From DATARH01 sp963746885 (GTDB taxonomy: Bacteria; Pseudomonadota; Alphaproteobacteria; ATCC43930; CGMCC-115725): a DNA stretch of 64,000 nt. The DNA lies in assembly GCA_963746885.1 (NCBI GenBank), contig CAVVDM010000004.1, positions 620,001-684,000 on the forward strand. The letters run 5' to 3'. The notes below the pieces were generated by a model. The model saw only the letters and a program-made list of their open reading frames with translations. It was not told the origin of the DNA and did no database searches. Within the stretch, counting starts at the first letter, position 1; the number at the start of each line of letters is the position of its first letter. The position numbers were made by a program, and so were the translations under genes. Of this stretch, positions 17,929 to 27,402 are shown in pieces.

Positions 17929-19356
17929 ATGTCAAGTCTCGTTCAGACGCGTGACCAAGCCACCTCCCTGATCGCCACCGATTTCGAGCTGTTGCAAATC
18001 CCTTTTCTCAATTCCGCAATCAGGACGAGCCAATCGATGGCGTGGTTCGGCGGTCGGGTGGTTCTCGGTACCGGCCGGGCGCCGCTCGGCTTCCTTGGCC
18101 GCTATACCGGCAAGCAAGGCCCTCGCGCCGGCGGAGCGCGTTCCGATACCGGCGGCAGCGATCTGGATGGTGCTCAGATCCTTGTCTTTGATCCTCTCAC
18201 GCGCGAGTGGCAAAAAGTTTACGACAGCCCGCTGGTGGAAGGCAAAGACGGCGAGCGGCGAGCGCGCGACCGCAGCATACGAGCCCGGCTCGTGTGCCAG
18301 ACTGCGGCCGATTCCAAGCCGTGTCTCTACCTTGGCGTCGGCTCCCTGGAGCACAAGGTCGTGTTTCTTCGCTCCGAGGATGGCATCGAGTATCAGGAAT
18401 GCGCTGGATCGGGGTTCAACCTCGATGCCGACATACCGTCCGCTCGGGCGATGGCCTGCCTCGACGGCAAGTTGTTCTGCACGCCGACCGGCAAGACCTA
18501 TGGCCGCGGCATGTGGGACGACAACCTCACTGATCATCCTATCGTCTTCGAAGCCCGCGATCCCTTGTCCGGCGAATGGACGGCAGCCAGCGAGCCAGGG
18601 TTCGGCGACCCCGAGAACCAATCCATCAACGAACTCGAGGCGTTTGACGGGCATCTCTATGCCGGCACCGTGAACCCGCGATTCGGTTTTCAGCTATGGA
18701 AGACGGATGCCCACGGGACGCCGCCGTACCATTGGGTCAAGGTTCTCGATCGCGGTGCCTGGCGGGGCGCGACGAGCAGCATCCCCACCGCCATGGCGGT
18801 GTTCGGGAACGCGCTTTACGTCGCGGCGACGATCCAGCGTCAAGGCCGCAAGCATCTCGATTCTTTCGGTCCGTTCCCGGCCGAGATGCTGCGCGTCCAC
18901 GGCGATGACACCTGGGAAATCGTTTCAGGTACGCCGCGCTTTACGCCGCACGGACTTAAGCGGCCGATCACGGGGCTCACCGGCGGCTTCGGCGATCTTT
19001 ACACGCACAATTTCTGGCGAATGGCCGTCCAGGAGGGACAGCTTTACGTCGGCACCGCGGGCTGGCGCTGGATGCCAACCTATCTGCGGGACAGGCCGGA
19101 CCTGACCGACAGCCAGTTCGACCGGCTGTATAAGGGCACAGAAGAATACCATCCGGGCGAATACGGTCTGTGGCGAACCCCGGACGGCGTCCATTGGGAC
19201 GCCGTGACGGTCACCGGCTTTCCCGGCAGCAATCGGCAAAATTATGGCATCCGCGAGCTGCTGGCGACGCCGTATGGGCTTTTTGCTGCCCCGACCGCGC
19301 AAGCCGGGGCGGTCGCCGGCGGCGGGCTCGAACTCTGGTGGGGGCACCGGCATTGA
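17929..19356 (+). CDS. Predicted seven-bladed beta-propeller protein, paralogue 2
   Basis: A 475-residue paralogue of the proteins at 8512 and 21205. The blade strand motif occurs seven times: RVVLGTG, CLYLGVG, KLFCTPT, HLYAGT, ALYVAAT, QLYVGTA and GLFAAPT. Shared landmarks are QSMAWFGG, SEPGFGDPENQSINELEAF, LWKTDAHGTPPYHWVKVLD and GPFPAEMLRVHGDDTWEIV. No signal peptide. Its TGA overlaps the ATG of the next sulfotransferase gene (TGATG), so the two are translationally coupled, suggesting a partner relation. Confidence 0.85.
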   Translation: MSSLVQTRDQATSLIATDFELLQIPFLNSAIRTSQSMAWFGGRVVLGTGRAPLGFLGRYTGKQGPRAGGARSDTGGSDLDGAQILVFDPLTREWQKVYDSPLVEGKDGERRARDRSIRARLVCQTAADSKPCLYLGVGSLEHKVVFLRSEDGIEYQECAGSGFNLDADIPSARAMACLDGKLFCTPTGKTYGRGMWDDNLTDHPIVFEARDPLSGEWTAASEPGFGDPENQSINELEAFDGHLYAGTVNPRFGFQLWKTDAHGTPPYHWVKVLDRGAWRGATSSIPTAMAVFGNALYVAATIQRQGRKHLDSFGPFPAEMLRVHGDDTWEIVSGTPRFTPHGLKRPITGLTGGFGDLYTHNFWRMAVQEGQLYVGTAGWRWMPTYLRDRPDLTDSQFDRLYKGTEEYHPGEYGLWRTPDGVHWDAVTVTGFPGSNRQNYGIRELLATPYGLFAAPTAQAGAVAGGGLELWWGHRH

Positions 19357-20261
19357 TGCAACCACCGCTGTTCATCCTGGCTCCCGGGCGCTCCTTCACC
19401 TCGTTGACCTGCGCGATGCTCGGCTGCCATCCGCAAGCGTTCGGCTTGGCGGAGGTCAATCTGTTCGCCGGCGACACCGTAGGCGATCTGCACGAGCTCT
19501 ATCGGACGCGGCAGCGTCTGGCGAGCGGCCTGCTGCGCAGCCTGTCCGAGATCGCCTTCTCCGAGCAGACCGAGGAGGCGATCGAAGCCGCGCGGCGTTG
19601 GCTCCTTGCCAACGCAAGCCTGTCGACGGCCGAACTGTTCCGCACGATGCAGGAATGGGTCGGCGACAAGGTCCTGATCGACAAAAGCCCCTTGCACGCG
19701 TTCACGCCGGATGCGCTCCGGCGCATGGAGAAGCAGGTTCCCGAGGCTCGCTATCTGCATCTTACACGCCACCCCGGCGATACGATCCAGTCGGTCCTGC
19801 AATTGCAGAGGAAGGCCCGCGACACGGTACGCGAGCGAGTTGGCAACCTGCCGGCGCGCCAGCAAAATCGGGTCGACGAAAATGCCCCGAACCAGTTCTG
19901 GCTCGAACCTCACCTGCAAATTCTGGAGCACCTGGAAGCGGTCCCGGTCGAGCAGCAGATGCGGCTGCGGGGAGAGGATTTGTTGTCCGACCCGACAAAC
20001 TATCTGCGGCAGACTGCCGAATGGCTGGGCATTCGCACGGATGACGAGGCCGTCGCCGCCATGCTGCATCCCGAGAACTCGCCCTTTGCCAAATACGGCC
20101 CGCAAAACGCCCGCTTCGGCAACGATCCGAATTTCATGGAAAGCCCGCATCTACGCCCGTATAGCTACACGCCGCATCCGCTTACCTGGACCGGGCCGGA
20201 CGGCACCACCCGCGAGCTGAGCGAAACGATCTGTGCCTATGCGAAAATATTCGGCTATTGA
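19356..20261 (+). CDS. Sulfotransferase 2
   Basis: A 301-residue sulfotransferase. The PAPS 5'-phosphosulfate loop is FILAPGRSFTSLTCAMLG, the 3'-phosphate helix is YLHLTRHPGDTIQSVL, and the end has RLRGEDLLSDPTNYLRQ and AMLHPENSPFAKYGPQN. The enzyme would move a sulfo group from PAPS to a hydroxyl or amine. The ATG inside TGATG was chosen over the frame extending to 19170, which lies in the propeller gene. It ends with AYAKIFGY, like sulfotransferase 3 (LARQLGYC), a conserved C-terminal signature of this local family. Confidence 0.88.
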   Translation: MQPPLFILAPGRSFTSLTCAMLGCHPQAFGLAEVNLFAGDTVGDLHELYRTRQRLASGLLRSLSEIAFSEQTEEAIEAARRWLLANASLSTAELFRTMQEWVGDKVLIDKSPLHAFTPDALRRMEKQVPEARYLHLTRHPGDTIQSVLQLQRKARDTVRERVGNLPARQQNRVDENAPNQFWLEPHLQILEHLEAVPVEQQMRLRGEDLLSDPTNYLRQTAEWLGIRTDDEAVAAMLHPENSPFAKYGPQNARFGNDPNFMESPHLRPYSYTPHPLTWTGPDGTTRELSETICAYAKIFGY

Positions 20262-20308
20262 GCCGTCGCCGGGCGCTGCCCCAGGCGCAAACAGGAACGT
20301 TGTCCTCG

Positions 20309-21205
20309 ATGCCTGAACCGCTTTTGATCCTTTGCCCACCGCGGTCGTTTTCGTCGATCGTCTGCGGGATTATCGGGCAGCATCCCGCCTGCTACGGGCT
20401 GCCTGAGCTCAACCTGTTCCTGGCCGACGATCTCGGCGGCGTGTGGAACGGCCACGCGACATTCATGCGCTCCTTCGGACGCGACGGGCTGCTGCGGACG
20501 CTGGCGCAGCTGCATGAAGACGAGCAGACGCCGGATTCGATCACCCGCGCCCACGAATGGATCCTTCAGCACTCGGATTGGCCGATCAAGGCGGTGTTCG
20601 ATCATTTGCAGGAACTGGTCGGCCCGAAGATCCTCGTCGACAAGAGCCCGAGCACCGTCTTCAATCGCAAGTTCCTGGCGCGGGCATTGCGCACCTTTCC
20701 GACCGCGAACTATCTGCATCTGATCCGCCATCCGCGGGGCACTGCGGAGTCGGTGATGAGCCTGCGGGCCACCCACGAGCAGGTCAACCGGTTCGTCGGC
20801 AACAGCGAGATGATGGACCCGGAGCGGGTCTGGCGGACGACCCACGAGATGATCGTGGCGATGACCGAGGATCTGCCGATCGGTCAATGCATGCGGCTGA
20901 AGGGCGAGGATCTGCTGGCCCACCTCGACATCTACCTGCCGCAGATCTGCGAATGGCTCGGTATTCGGCGCGACGCCAAAGCGATCGAGGCGATGATGCA
21001 CCCGGAGGCCTCCCCCTATGCCTGCGAGGGGCCGCGCGGGGCCCGCCGCGGCAATGACCCGAACTTTCTGGAAAACCCCTCGCTCGATCGCGAGCGGCTT
21101 GCCCGGATGCGCGTGCCGCAACTGGCGGGGGAGTTGAGCTGGCGACCCGGCGACGTCTTCCAGCCGACCACGAACAAGCTTGCCCGACAGCTGGGATATT
21201 GCTGA
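20309..21205 (+). CDS. Sulfotransferase 3
   Basis: A 298-residue paralogue of the gene just upstream. Motifs: LLILCPPRSFSSIVCGIIG (PAPS loop), NYLHLIRHPRGTAESVMSL (3'-phosphate site), MRLKGEDLLAHLDIYLPQ and AMMHPEASPYACEGPRG. I chose the ATG at 20309 because it matches the N-terminus of sulfotransferase 2; a TTG at 20258 overlapping the previous stop is an alternative. Its stop overlaps the start of propeller 3 as TGATG. Confidence 0.88.
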   Translation: MPEPLLILCPPRSFSSIVCGIIGQHPACYGLPELNLFLADDLGGVWNGHATFMRSFGRDGLLRTLAQLHEDEQTPDSITRAHEWILQHSDWPIKAVFDHLQELVGPKILVDKSPSTVFNRKFLARALRTFPTANYLHLIRHPRGTAESVMSLRATHEQVNRFVGNSEMMDPERVWRTTHEMIVAMTEDLPIGQCMRLKGEDLLAHLDIYLPQICEWLGIRRDAKAIEAMMHPEASPYACEGPRGARRGNDPNFLENPSLDRERLARMRVPQLAGELSWRPGDVFQPTTNKLARQLGYC

Positions 21206-22588
21206 TGCCGATCGTCGACACCGCACGCTTTCGCGTCGTCGCCACCGACGGCTTGGGTCGCCCGACCAATGCCACCGTGCATTCGATGGCATACTTTCGC
21301 GGCGCACTCTATGTCGGCACGAGCTGCGGCAACGTTTCCGGCGCCGACGACACGCCCCGCATCCTGCGCTACGACGCGGCCAAGGACGAATGGACGACGC
21401 TCTACAAGTTGCCGCTCGAGGAGCCGAACACGCGCTCGTTCGTCCCTGACCTGAACCTGATCAAGACCGCCAAGGGGCTTGAGCAGTGGAGCGGCAAACG
21501 CCGCAACCGGCCCAACGGGCCAGTGCCCCGCGACGTGGGCTTTCGCTCGATGTACGTCTTCAAGGGCCGTTCCGACCGGCACCCGGCGCTCTATGCCACG
21601 ACCATGTCTCGTCCCGGCGGGGTCATCCTGCGCTGCGAGGACGGCGTGTCCTTTGCGCAGGTCGGCGAGGTCGGTCTCGGGGACCGCAACATCTATTCCT
21701 TTCGCGGCCTGACCGGCTTGGGGACGCGGCTGTTCACCGCGCCGGCCGGCACCGTCACCGACGAATGGCTCGACCGCAACCTAGCGCCCGAGGCCAAGGT
21801 GTACGTCACCGAGGACCCGGCCTCCGGCCACTGGGTGGAAGCGTCGGAGGCCGGCTTCGGCGACCCTACCAACGCCGCCATCTACTCGCTGTGCACGGCG
21901 CATGGCTATGTCTATGCGGGGACCGCGAACCCGGAACGCGGCTACCAGCTTTGGCGCACCGCCGCCCGCGGCAAGCCGCCCTTCAAGTGGGAGCCGATCA
22001 TCGTGGACGGCGCCGGCGCCTACAACCACAGCCTGGCCGTCTCGGCAATGACAGAGTTCAACGGCGCGCTCTATGTCGGCAGCGGCATCACCGGCTTCGG
22101 TTATGACACCGTGCATGACATCGGACCCGCCTCGGCGGAGCTCGCCCGAGTTCCATCCAAACGGTTCTTGGGATCTAATCGCCGGCCGCATGCGCTTCAC
22201 GAAAGACGGTCTCAAGATACCGCTGTCGCTGCGCGGGCCCGGCCTCGGCGATTTCTACAACTCCGTCGTCTGGGCGCTCGCGGTCCACGATGGCGCGATC
22301 TATCTCGGGACCCATCAATGGGAGGCGTTCCGCTCGCTCGAGGTGGATGCGGAGCAGATCGTCGGCGGCTACCAGCTATGGGCCAGCGAGGACGGCGAGA
22401 ACTGGCAGCTCGTCATCGAGGACGGTCACGGCAACCCGGCCGAGCTGGGCATCCGAACGCTGGCCTCGACCCCGTTCGGCCTGGTCGTGGGCACCCACAA
22501 CCATAGCCGGCTACTGAAGCTGGTCGGGCGACGCAAGCGCCCGGACCTGGATTTTCCGGCCGGGTTCGAGGTGCTGGTCGGGAGCTGA
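21205..22588 (+). pseudogene. Predicted seven-bladed beta-propeller protein, paralogue 3, frameshifted
   Basis: The frame from ATG 21205 follows the propeller family through SAMTEFNGALYVGSG and IGPASAELARV, then leaves it. One base later the next frame continues with HPNGSWDLIAGRMRFTKDG and runs to a stop at 22588 with AIYLGTHQWEAF and LVVGTHNHSR. Removing one C of the CC at 22153-22154 restores a continuous protein of about 460 residues with seven strand motifs (ALYVGT, ALYATT, RLFTAPA, YVYAGT, ALYVGS, AIYLGT, GLVVGT). It is either a recent lesion or a sequence error. Only paralogue 3 is affected. Confidence 0.8.
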
Positions 22589-22622
22589 CGATCGGGTAGG
22601 CCGTCGGGTTCCGGTTGACGCC

Positions 22623-25600
22623 TCAGTCGGCCGTGCAGGCGACGGCGAATACCGAGTTCCCGCGCGACGCGAGGGCGACGCGGATCGCGATGCCATCGGC
22701 CTCGACCCGCGCGTGACCGGTGTCGTCCAAGCCGCTCACCACAAAGCTCTGCGGCCGCCCGTCGAGCCCGGTGCCGAGGCATTTGGCAGCGGCCTCCTTG
22801 GCGCACCAGGCGCGCAGCACGCGCGCCGCGTCGCCATCCGTCCCGAACAGCGCCGCCCGCTCCGGCGCCGAGAAGCCGCCGGTCAGGAGATCGGCGATTT
22901 GGACGCGGGCGGTATGCTCGAGATCGATCCCCACCGCGACGCCGGGCGGGGCGGCGACCGCCACCGCCTCGCCGTCGAGATGCGCCACCGACAGCTCCGG
23001 CAGCTCGTCCAAACCCAGCGCCTCTAGACTCTCTGGGGCGAGGTAAGGCTTTCCCTGTTCGCTCGTATATAGGACAAGGTCGGCCGGGAGCAGCCGGATG
23101 CCGTGCCGCCGCTCGATCCACACCCGCGCCGCTTCCTTGAGCGCGATGCGGCCGATCAGCCACTCGTCGCGGCGCGGCTGCGGCGTCGCCAGGGCGGCCC
23201 ACTGCGCGCGCTCTGCGGCCGACAGCACGGTGTGGGCGAGGACGCGGCGCCAGATGCCGCCGGCGTCGTCGAGAAAGCCGCGCGGAAAGGCGGGCACGCT
23301 CCACACCAGCGCGCCATCGGGCAACGCCGCGGGCGGTCCGGCGAACAACCCCGTCACATCATCGCCGTAGAAGCCGTCGCGCGGTGCAAAGCGCGCAAAA
23401 TAGAAGCGGTTGGGCACGTCGAAGAAGCGGTCGCGCCACCCGGTCGCGCGCAGCAAAGGCCGTCCGTCCGCATCGCTGCAGGTGAAATCGCCGCGGAGGA
23501 ACCGCCGGCCTTCCGCAGCGGTCTCGAAGCCGAGCCGCCCGCAGATCACGCCGCCGGCGGTGTCCTCGCGCCACGCCTCATAGAGCTCGATGCGCTCGAT
23601 CCCGGACGGAAACGAGCTGAAATCGGTCCCCAGATGCTGGGCGATCCAGAACGCCGTGACATGGCCGATCGCGTCGAGCAGCACCGGGTTGATCAGCAGC
23701 GACGGCCAGGTGTCCGGGCCGAAAAACCCATCCAGCCTGGTGTCGGCAAGCACGGCGTCGAGCCCGCCTTCGTCCCACGCCTGGAGGGACGCGATCGAAT
23801 GGAACAACGGCCCGTGAAACATGCCGGTCGTGTAGAGGTCGGCGTCGCTCCATACCGGAGCGCGCGGTGCGGCGAGCGGCAGCGGCACGGCGAGAGGCGC
23901 GGCGGCGGGCGTCGCGGCCAGGATGATCTCGGCCTCAAGCGCCGGCTGGCCGGCATCGTCGACGACGCGGGTCGCGACGCGCGTCTCGTCGCCAGATCCG
24001 GGCAGAAGCCGCGCTTCCAGCCGGAGCGTGCGCCGCCCGGCATCCAGCGCCACCCAGTTCAACGCGCGCACCTGCTCGAGGCGCACCGGCACCAGACCAT
24101 CCGCCAGCGCCGCGGCAGCCTCCGCCATCATCTCAATGCTGACGGCGAGCGGCACGACCGGCAGCGCCGTCAGCGCGGGGTCGAGATCGGACACCTGCGC
24201 GGCATAGAGGACATGGTGGCGGACAAACGCATCCCGCTCGACATCGAGGTCACATTCGGCAATCAGGAGATTGTCCTCGCGAGCGACGATGCGGTGCAGG
24301 AACGGGTAGGGCTGCGCCGCCGCCGCGCCGCCGCCCAGCGCCGCCGCCATGACCGAGCCCTGCACATCGAGAAAGCTTTGCATCAGCGCGAAATGGCCAG
24401 ACATGACGCCGGCCGCCTCCGACGCTTCGGGCGCCGGCTCCGCGCTGGAATCGGGCGCGCTTGCCGTGCTCGGCGCCGGCGGGGCGGGGACGATGTCGAT
24501 TGCGGCGTGCAGCGCCTCCCTGAGCGCAACGCGTTCCGCCTCCGGCAACCGCAGATACGGCAACACGTTGGAGAACACCCGGGCGCGCGACCGCGGTGCC
24601 TCGGCCGCATCGAGATCGACCGCCGGGATCGGCCGGTCGGCGACGAGCGCGCCGAGGTTTACCGCCTGGCCCGCGACCCAGAGCCGGCCCACCGCATGGA
24701 GCAGCTGGACGAGGCTCGACCGGCGCCGGCTGTCGAGCGATACGGCGAGCACGTCCTGGCCCTGCAGCACGTTGTCGATGAAGCCGGTCAGGTTGGCCGA
24801 CGGCCCGACCTCGACAAAGACACGAAACCCGTCGGCGTGCATCCGCTCGATCGTCTCGGTAAAATGCACCCGAGTGCGCCATTGCTCGGCCGCGAGGCGA
24901 CGGATCGCGTCCGGGGCATCCGGCATCGGCGCCGCCGTGACACAGGAATAGATCGGCAGCCTAGGCGCCGCGAAAGCCATGTCGTCGTAGACGCGCTCGA
25001 CCATCGCCGCCACCGGCGCGAACAGCGGCGTGTGATAGGGCCGGTCGAACGGCAGGAAGGCGCACAGCCCGCCCTCGCGGCCGAGATCGCGGGCAATCGT
25101 CTCCAGTCGCGGGCGCGGGCCGTAGAGCACGGTCTGCTGCCGGCAATTGTCGAGTGCCAGATGCACCGCCTTGCCGTCGGCCAGCGCCAGCGCCCTTTCC
25201 CGCGGCACCGCCCCGACCGTCAACAATGCGCCGGTCGGCAGGTCGCTGGCCGCTTCCATGTCGCGGTAGAGGCGGTTGAGCTCGCGGATCTGCGGTTCCA
25301 GCTCCTCCCACAATTCGCCGCCGAGCACGCCGGCGGCCCGCAATGCCGCGTGCTCGCCGCTGCTGTGGCCGACCACCGCATCCGGCGCGAGCCCGAGCCG
25401 GCGCGCCACCGCCAGCAGCGCTTGGCAGCCGATAAACGCGGCCTCCGACCCCATCTCCAGGCCAAACAGCTCGCGCTCGAGGCGCTTCGCCGTTTCCGGG
25501 CTAAGCGTGGTGGGCGCCGGGAACACGCAGTCGGAGGGCAAATTCTGGCGCGATGTGCCGTAGAGCCCGTCCCAGCAATCGAACCAGCGCCGCGCTTCCG

Positions 25601-27395
25601 GAAAGGCGATCAGCACATCCGCCAGCATGCCCTGGTACTGCGCTCCCTCGCCGGGAAAGACGAAGGCCATCTTGCCCGCGCGGGGCTCGGCGCCGGCATA
25701 GATGCCGGAGCGGACCTGGAAATTGCCGCGGCCGGCGTTGAGCCGCTCGCGCGCCTTGCCGAGCTTGTCCGCAAGGTCGCGCGCATCGGTCGCGACGAGC
25801 GCCAGCCGCGCCGGGCCGGACACTCGCTCGCGCGCGATCGCGGCGGCGGCGATCCCCGACAGCGCGACCTCGGCCAGCGGCCCAGCCAGCGCCGCCTCGA
25901 GCCGGCCGATTTTCTCGGCGAGTGCCGAGGGGGTCTCCGCCGCGAGAACGACGAGCTCCGCGGGAAGATGTGCCGGCCGCGGCGCCTGCGCCGGCTCGGC
26001 CGCTTCCTCCAGGATGGCATGCGCGTTGATGCCGCCGAACCCGAACGCGTTGACGCCGGCCCGGCGCCTTGTGCCGCGCGGGCTGATCCACGGCCGCAGT
26101 TCGGTGTTGACGTAGAGCGGCGTCGTCTCGAGGCAGAGGTCGGGCCGCACCCCGTCGCACAAAGTGGGCGGCAGCGTGCGGTAATGCAGCGCCAGCGCCG
26201 TCTTGATCAGCCCGGCGATGCCGGCCGCCGGGATGCAGTGGCCGATCATCGACTTGACAGCGCCCAGCGCCACGCGCGGGCAATCCGCCAGGCGCTCGCC
26301 AAATACCTCGCGCAGCGCCTGCACCTCGGTGCGGTCGCCCAACGGAATGCCGGTGCCGTGCGCTTCGACGAGGCCGATCGTCTCGGGCATGACGTTGGTG
26401 TCGGCAAAGGCGCGGCGGATCGCCAATACCTCGCCTTCGAGCCGCGGCGCCAACAGGCCGGTGCCGCGGCCGTCGCTCGCCTGCCCGACCGCCTTGACCA
26501 CGGCATAGATGCGATCACCGGCGGCGACCGCATCGTCAAGGCGCTTCAGCGCGACGACCCCGAGCCCCTCGCCGAGCAATGTCCCGTCGGTGTCGGCGTC
26601 GAACGGCCGCACCTTGGCCCGGCGCGACAACGCTCCGAGCTGGGTGAACACCATGTACACCTCGGCCGGGATCGAAGCGTTGACGCCGCCCGCCAGCATC
26701 ATGTCGCTGCGCCCGGCCCTGAGCTCCTCCATCGCCGCCTGAAGAGCAAGCAGCGAGGACGCGCAGGCGGCGTCGATCAGATAGTTCGGGCCGCGCAGGT
26801 CGAGCTTGTTGGCGATGCGCCCGGTCATCACGTTGGGCACGAGGCCCGGCGCGGTATCGGCATTGAACGGCGGCAGCTGCTCGACCAGCGCCGCCCGCAG
26901 CCGCAACAGCGCCGCCTCCGGCGCGTCGGGCAGGAGGTCGTGCAGCAACGCGACGACCTGATCGACAACGACGCCGTGCTGCACGACGTTGGCATTGCCG
27001 CGGTGCAGATAGGTGCTGTGGCCAAGCACGATGCCGGTGGCGGTGTGATCGTGGCCGTCGAGATAACCGGCATCGGCCAGCGCGTCGCGCGCCGCCTTCA
27101 GCGCCAGGAACTGGTCGGGCTCGCTGCCGTCGACCGAGCTCGGCATGACGCCGAGCTCGGCCGGGTCGAAGCGATAGAGACTGCCGAGAAAACCGCCCGA
27201 AGCGGTCGCGATGCGGGTCGGCCCCGTGCCATGCAGATAGCGCTCGGCGCCCCAATTCGCGCCCGGCTCGCCGATCTGGTCGCTCTTGCCGCAGATGTTG
27301 CGCCAGAACGCCTCCGGGCCGTCGGCGCCGGGGAACAGGCAGGCCATGCCGATGATCGCGATGTCGCCCCGCGAGGCGTTGTCGGCGCTGCTCAT
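22623..27395 (-). CDS. Iterative polyketide/PUFA-synthase-like protein: KS-AT-DH-PPTase
   Basis: A 1590-residue megasynthase. Ketosynthase: residues about 8-465, active Cys211 in DAACASS, His346 in VEAHGTG and His386 in MIGHCIPAAG. Acyltransferase: about 570-900, with VFPGEGAQYQGML, Ser678 in GHSSGEH and His788 in RPYHTPLF. Hot-dog dehydratase-like region: about 1030-1330, containing LPVVPLAVSIEMMAEAAA and INPVLLDAIGHVTAFW. C-terminal Sfp-type phosphopantetheinyl transferase: about 1395-1590, with VAVGIDLEHTARV and WCAKEAAAKCLGTG. No ACP is present, so it depends on the ACP of the next protein. It starts 7 bp after that gene's stop. Fits PUFA/hgl-type secondary lipid synthases. Confidence 0.92.
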   Translation of the reverse strand: MSSADNASRGDIAIIGMACLFPGADGPEAFWRNICGKSDQIGEPGANWGAERYLHGTGPTRIATASGGFLGSLYRFDPAELGVMPSSVDGSEPDQFLALKAARDALADAGYLDGHDHTATGIVLGHSTYLHRGNANVVQHGVVVDQVVALLHDLLPDAPEAALLRLRAALVEQLPPFNADTAPGLVPNVMTGRIANKLDLRGPNYLIDAACASSLLALQAAMEELRAGRSDMMLAGGVNASIPAEVYMVFTQLGALSRRAKVRPFDADTDGTLLGEGLGVVALKRLDDAVAAGDRIYAVVKAVGQASDGRGTGLLAPRLEGEVLAIRRAFADTNVMPETIGLVEAHGTGIPLGDRTEVQALREVFGERLADCPRVALGAVKSMIGHCIPAAGIAGLIKTALALHYRTLPPTLCDGVRPDLCLETTPLYVNTELRPWISPRGTRRRAGVNAFGFGGINAHAILEEAAEPAQAPRPAHLPAELVVLAAETPSALAEKIGRLEAALAGPLAEVALSGIAAAAIARERVSGPARLALVATDARDLADKLGKARERLNAGRGNFQVRSGIYAGAEPRAGKMAFVFPGEGAQYQGMLADVLIAFPEARRWFDCWDGLYGTSRQNLPSDCVFPAPTTLSPETAKRLERELFGLEMGSEAAFIGCQALLAVARRLGLAPDAVVGHSSGEHAALRAAGVLGGELWEELEPQIRELNRLYRDMEAASDLPTGALLTVGAVPRERALALADGKAVHLALDNCRQQTVLYGPRPRLETIARDLGREGGLCAFLPFDRPYHTPLFAPVAAMVERVYDDMAFAAPRLPIYSCVTAAPMPDAPDAIRRLAAEQWRTRVHFTETIERMHADGFRVFVEVGPSANLTGFIDNVLQGQDVLAVSLDSRRRSSLVQLLHAVGRLWVAGQAVNLGALVADRPIPAVDLDAAEAPRSRARVFSNVLPYLRLPEAERVALREALHAAIDIVPAPPAPSTASAPDSSAEPAPEASEAAGVMSGHFALMQSFLDVQGSVMAAALGGGAAAAQPYPFLHRIVAREDNLLIAECDLDVERDAFVRHHVLYAAQVSDLDPALTALPVVPLAVSIEMMAEAAAALADGLVPVRLEQVRALNWVALDAGRRTLRLEARLLPGSGDETRVATRVVDDAGQPALEAEIILAATPAAAPLAVPLPLAAPRAPVWSDADLYTTGMFHGPLFHSIASLQAWDEGGLDAVLADTRLDGFFGPDTWPSLLINPVLLDAIGHVTAFWIAQHLGTDFSSFPSGIERIELYEAWREDTAGGVICGRLGFETAAEGRRFLRGDFTCSDADGRPLLRATGWRDRFFDVPNRFYFARFAPRDGFYGDDVTGLFAGPPAALPDGALVWSVPAFPRGFLDDAGGIWRRVLAHTVLSAAERAQWAALATPQPRRDEWLIGRIALKEAARVWIERRHGIRLLPADLVLYTSEQGKPYLAPESLEALGLDELPELSVAHLDGEAVAVAAPPGVAVGIDLEHTARVQIADLLTGGFSAPERAALFGTDGDAARVLRAWCAKEAAAKCLGTGLDGRPQSFVVSGLDDTGHARVEADGIAIRVALASRGNSVFAVACTAD

Positions 27396-27402
27396 CGAAC
27401 TG

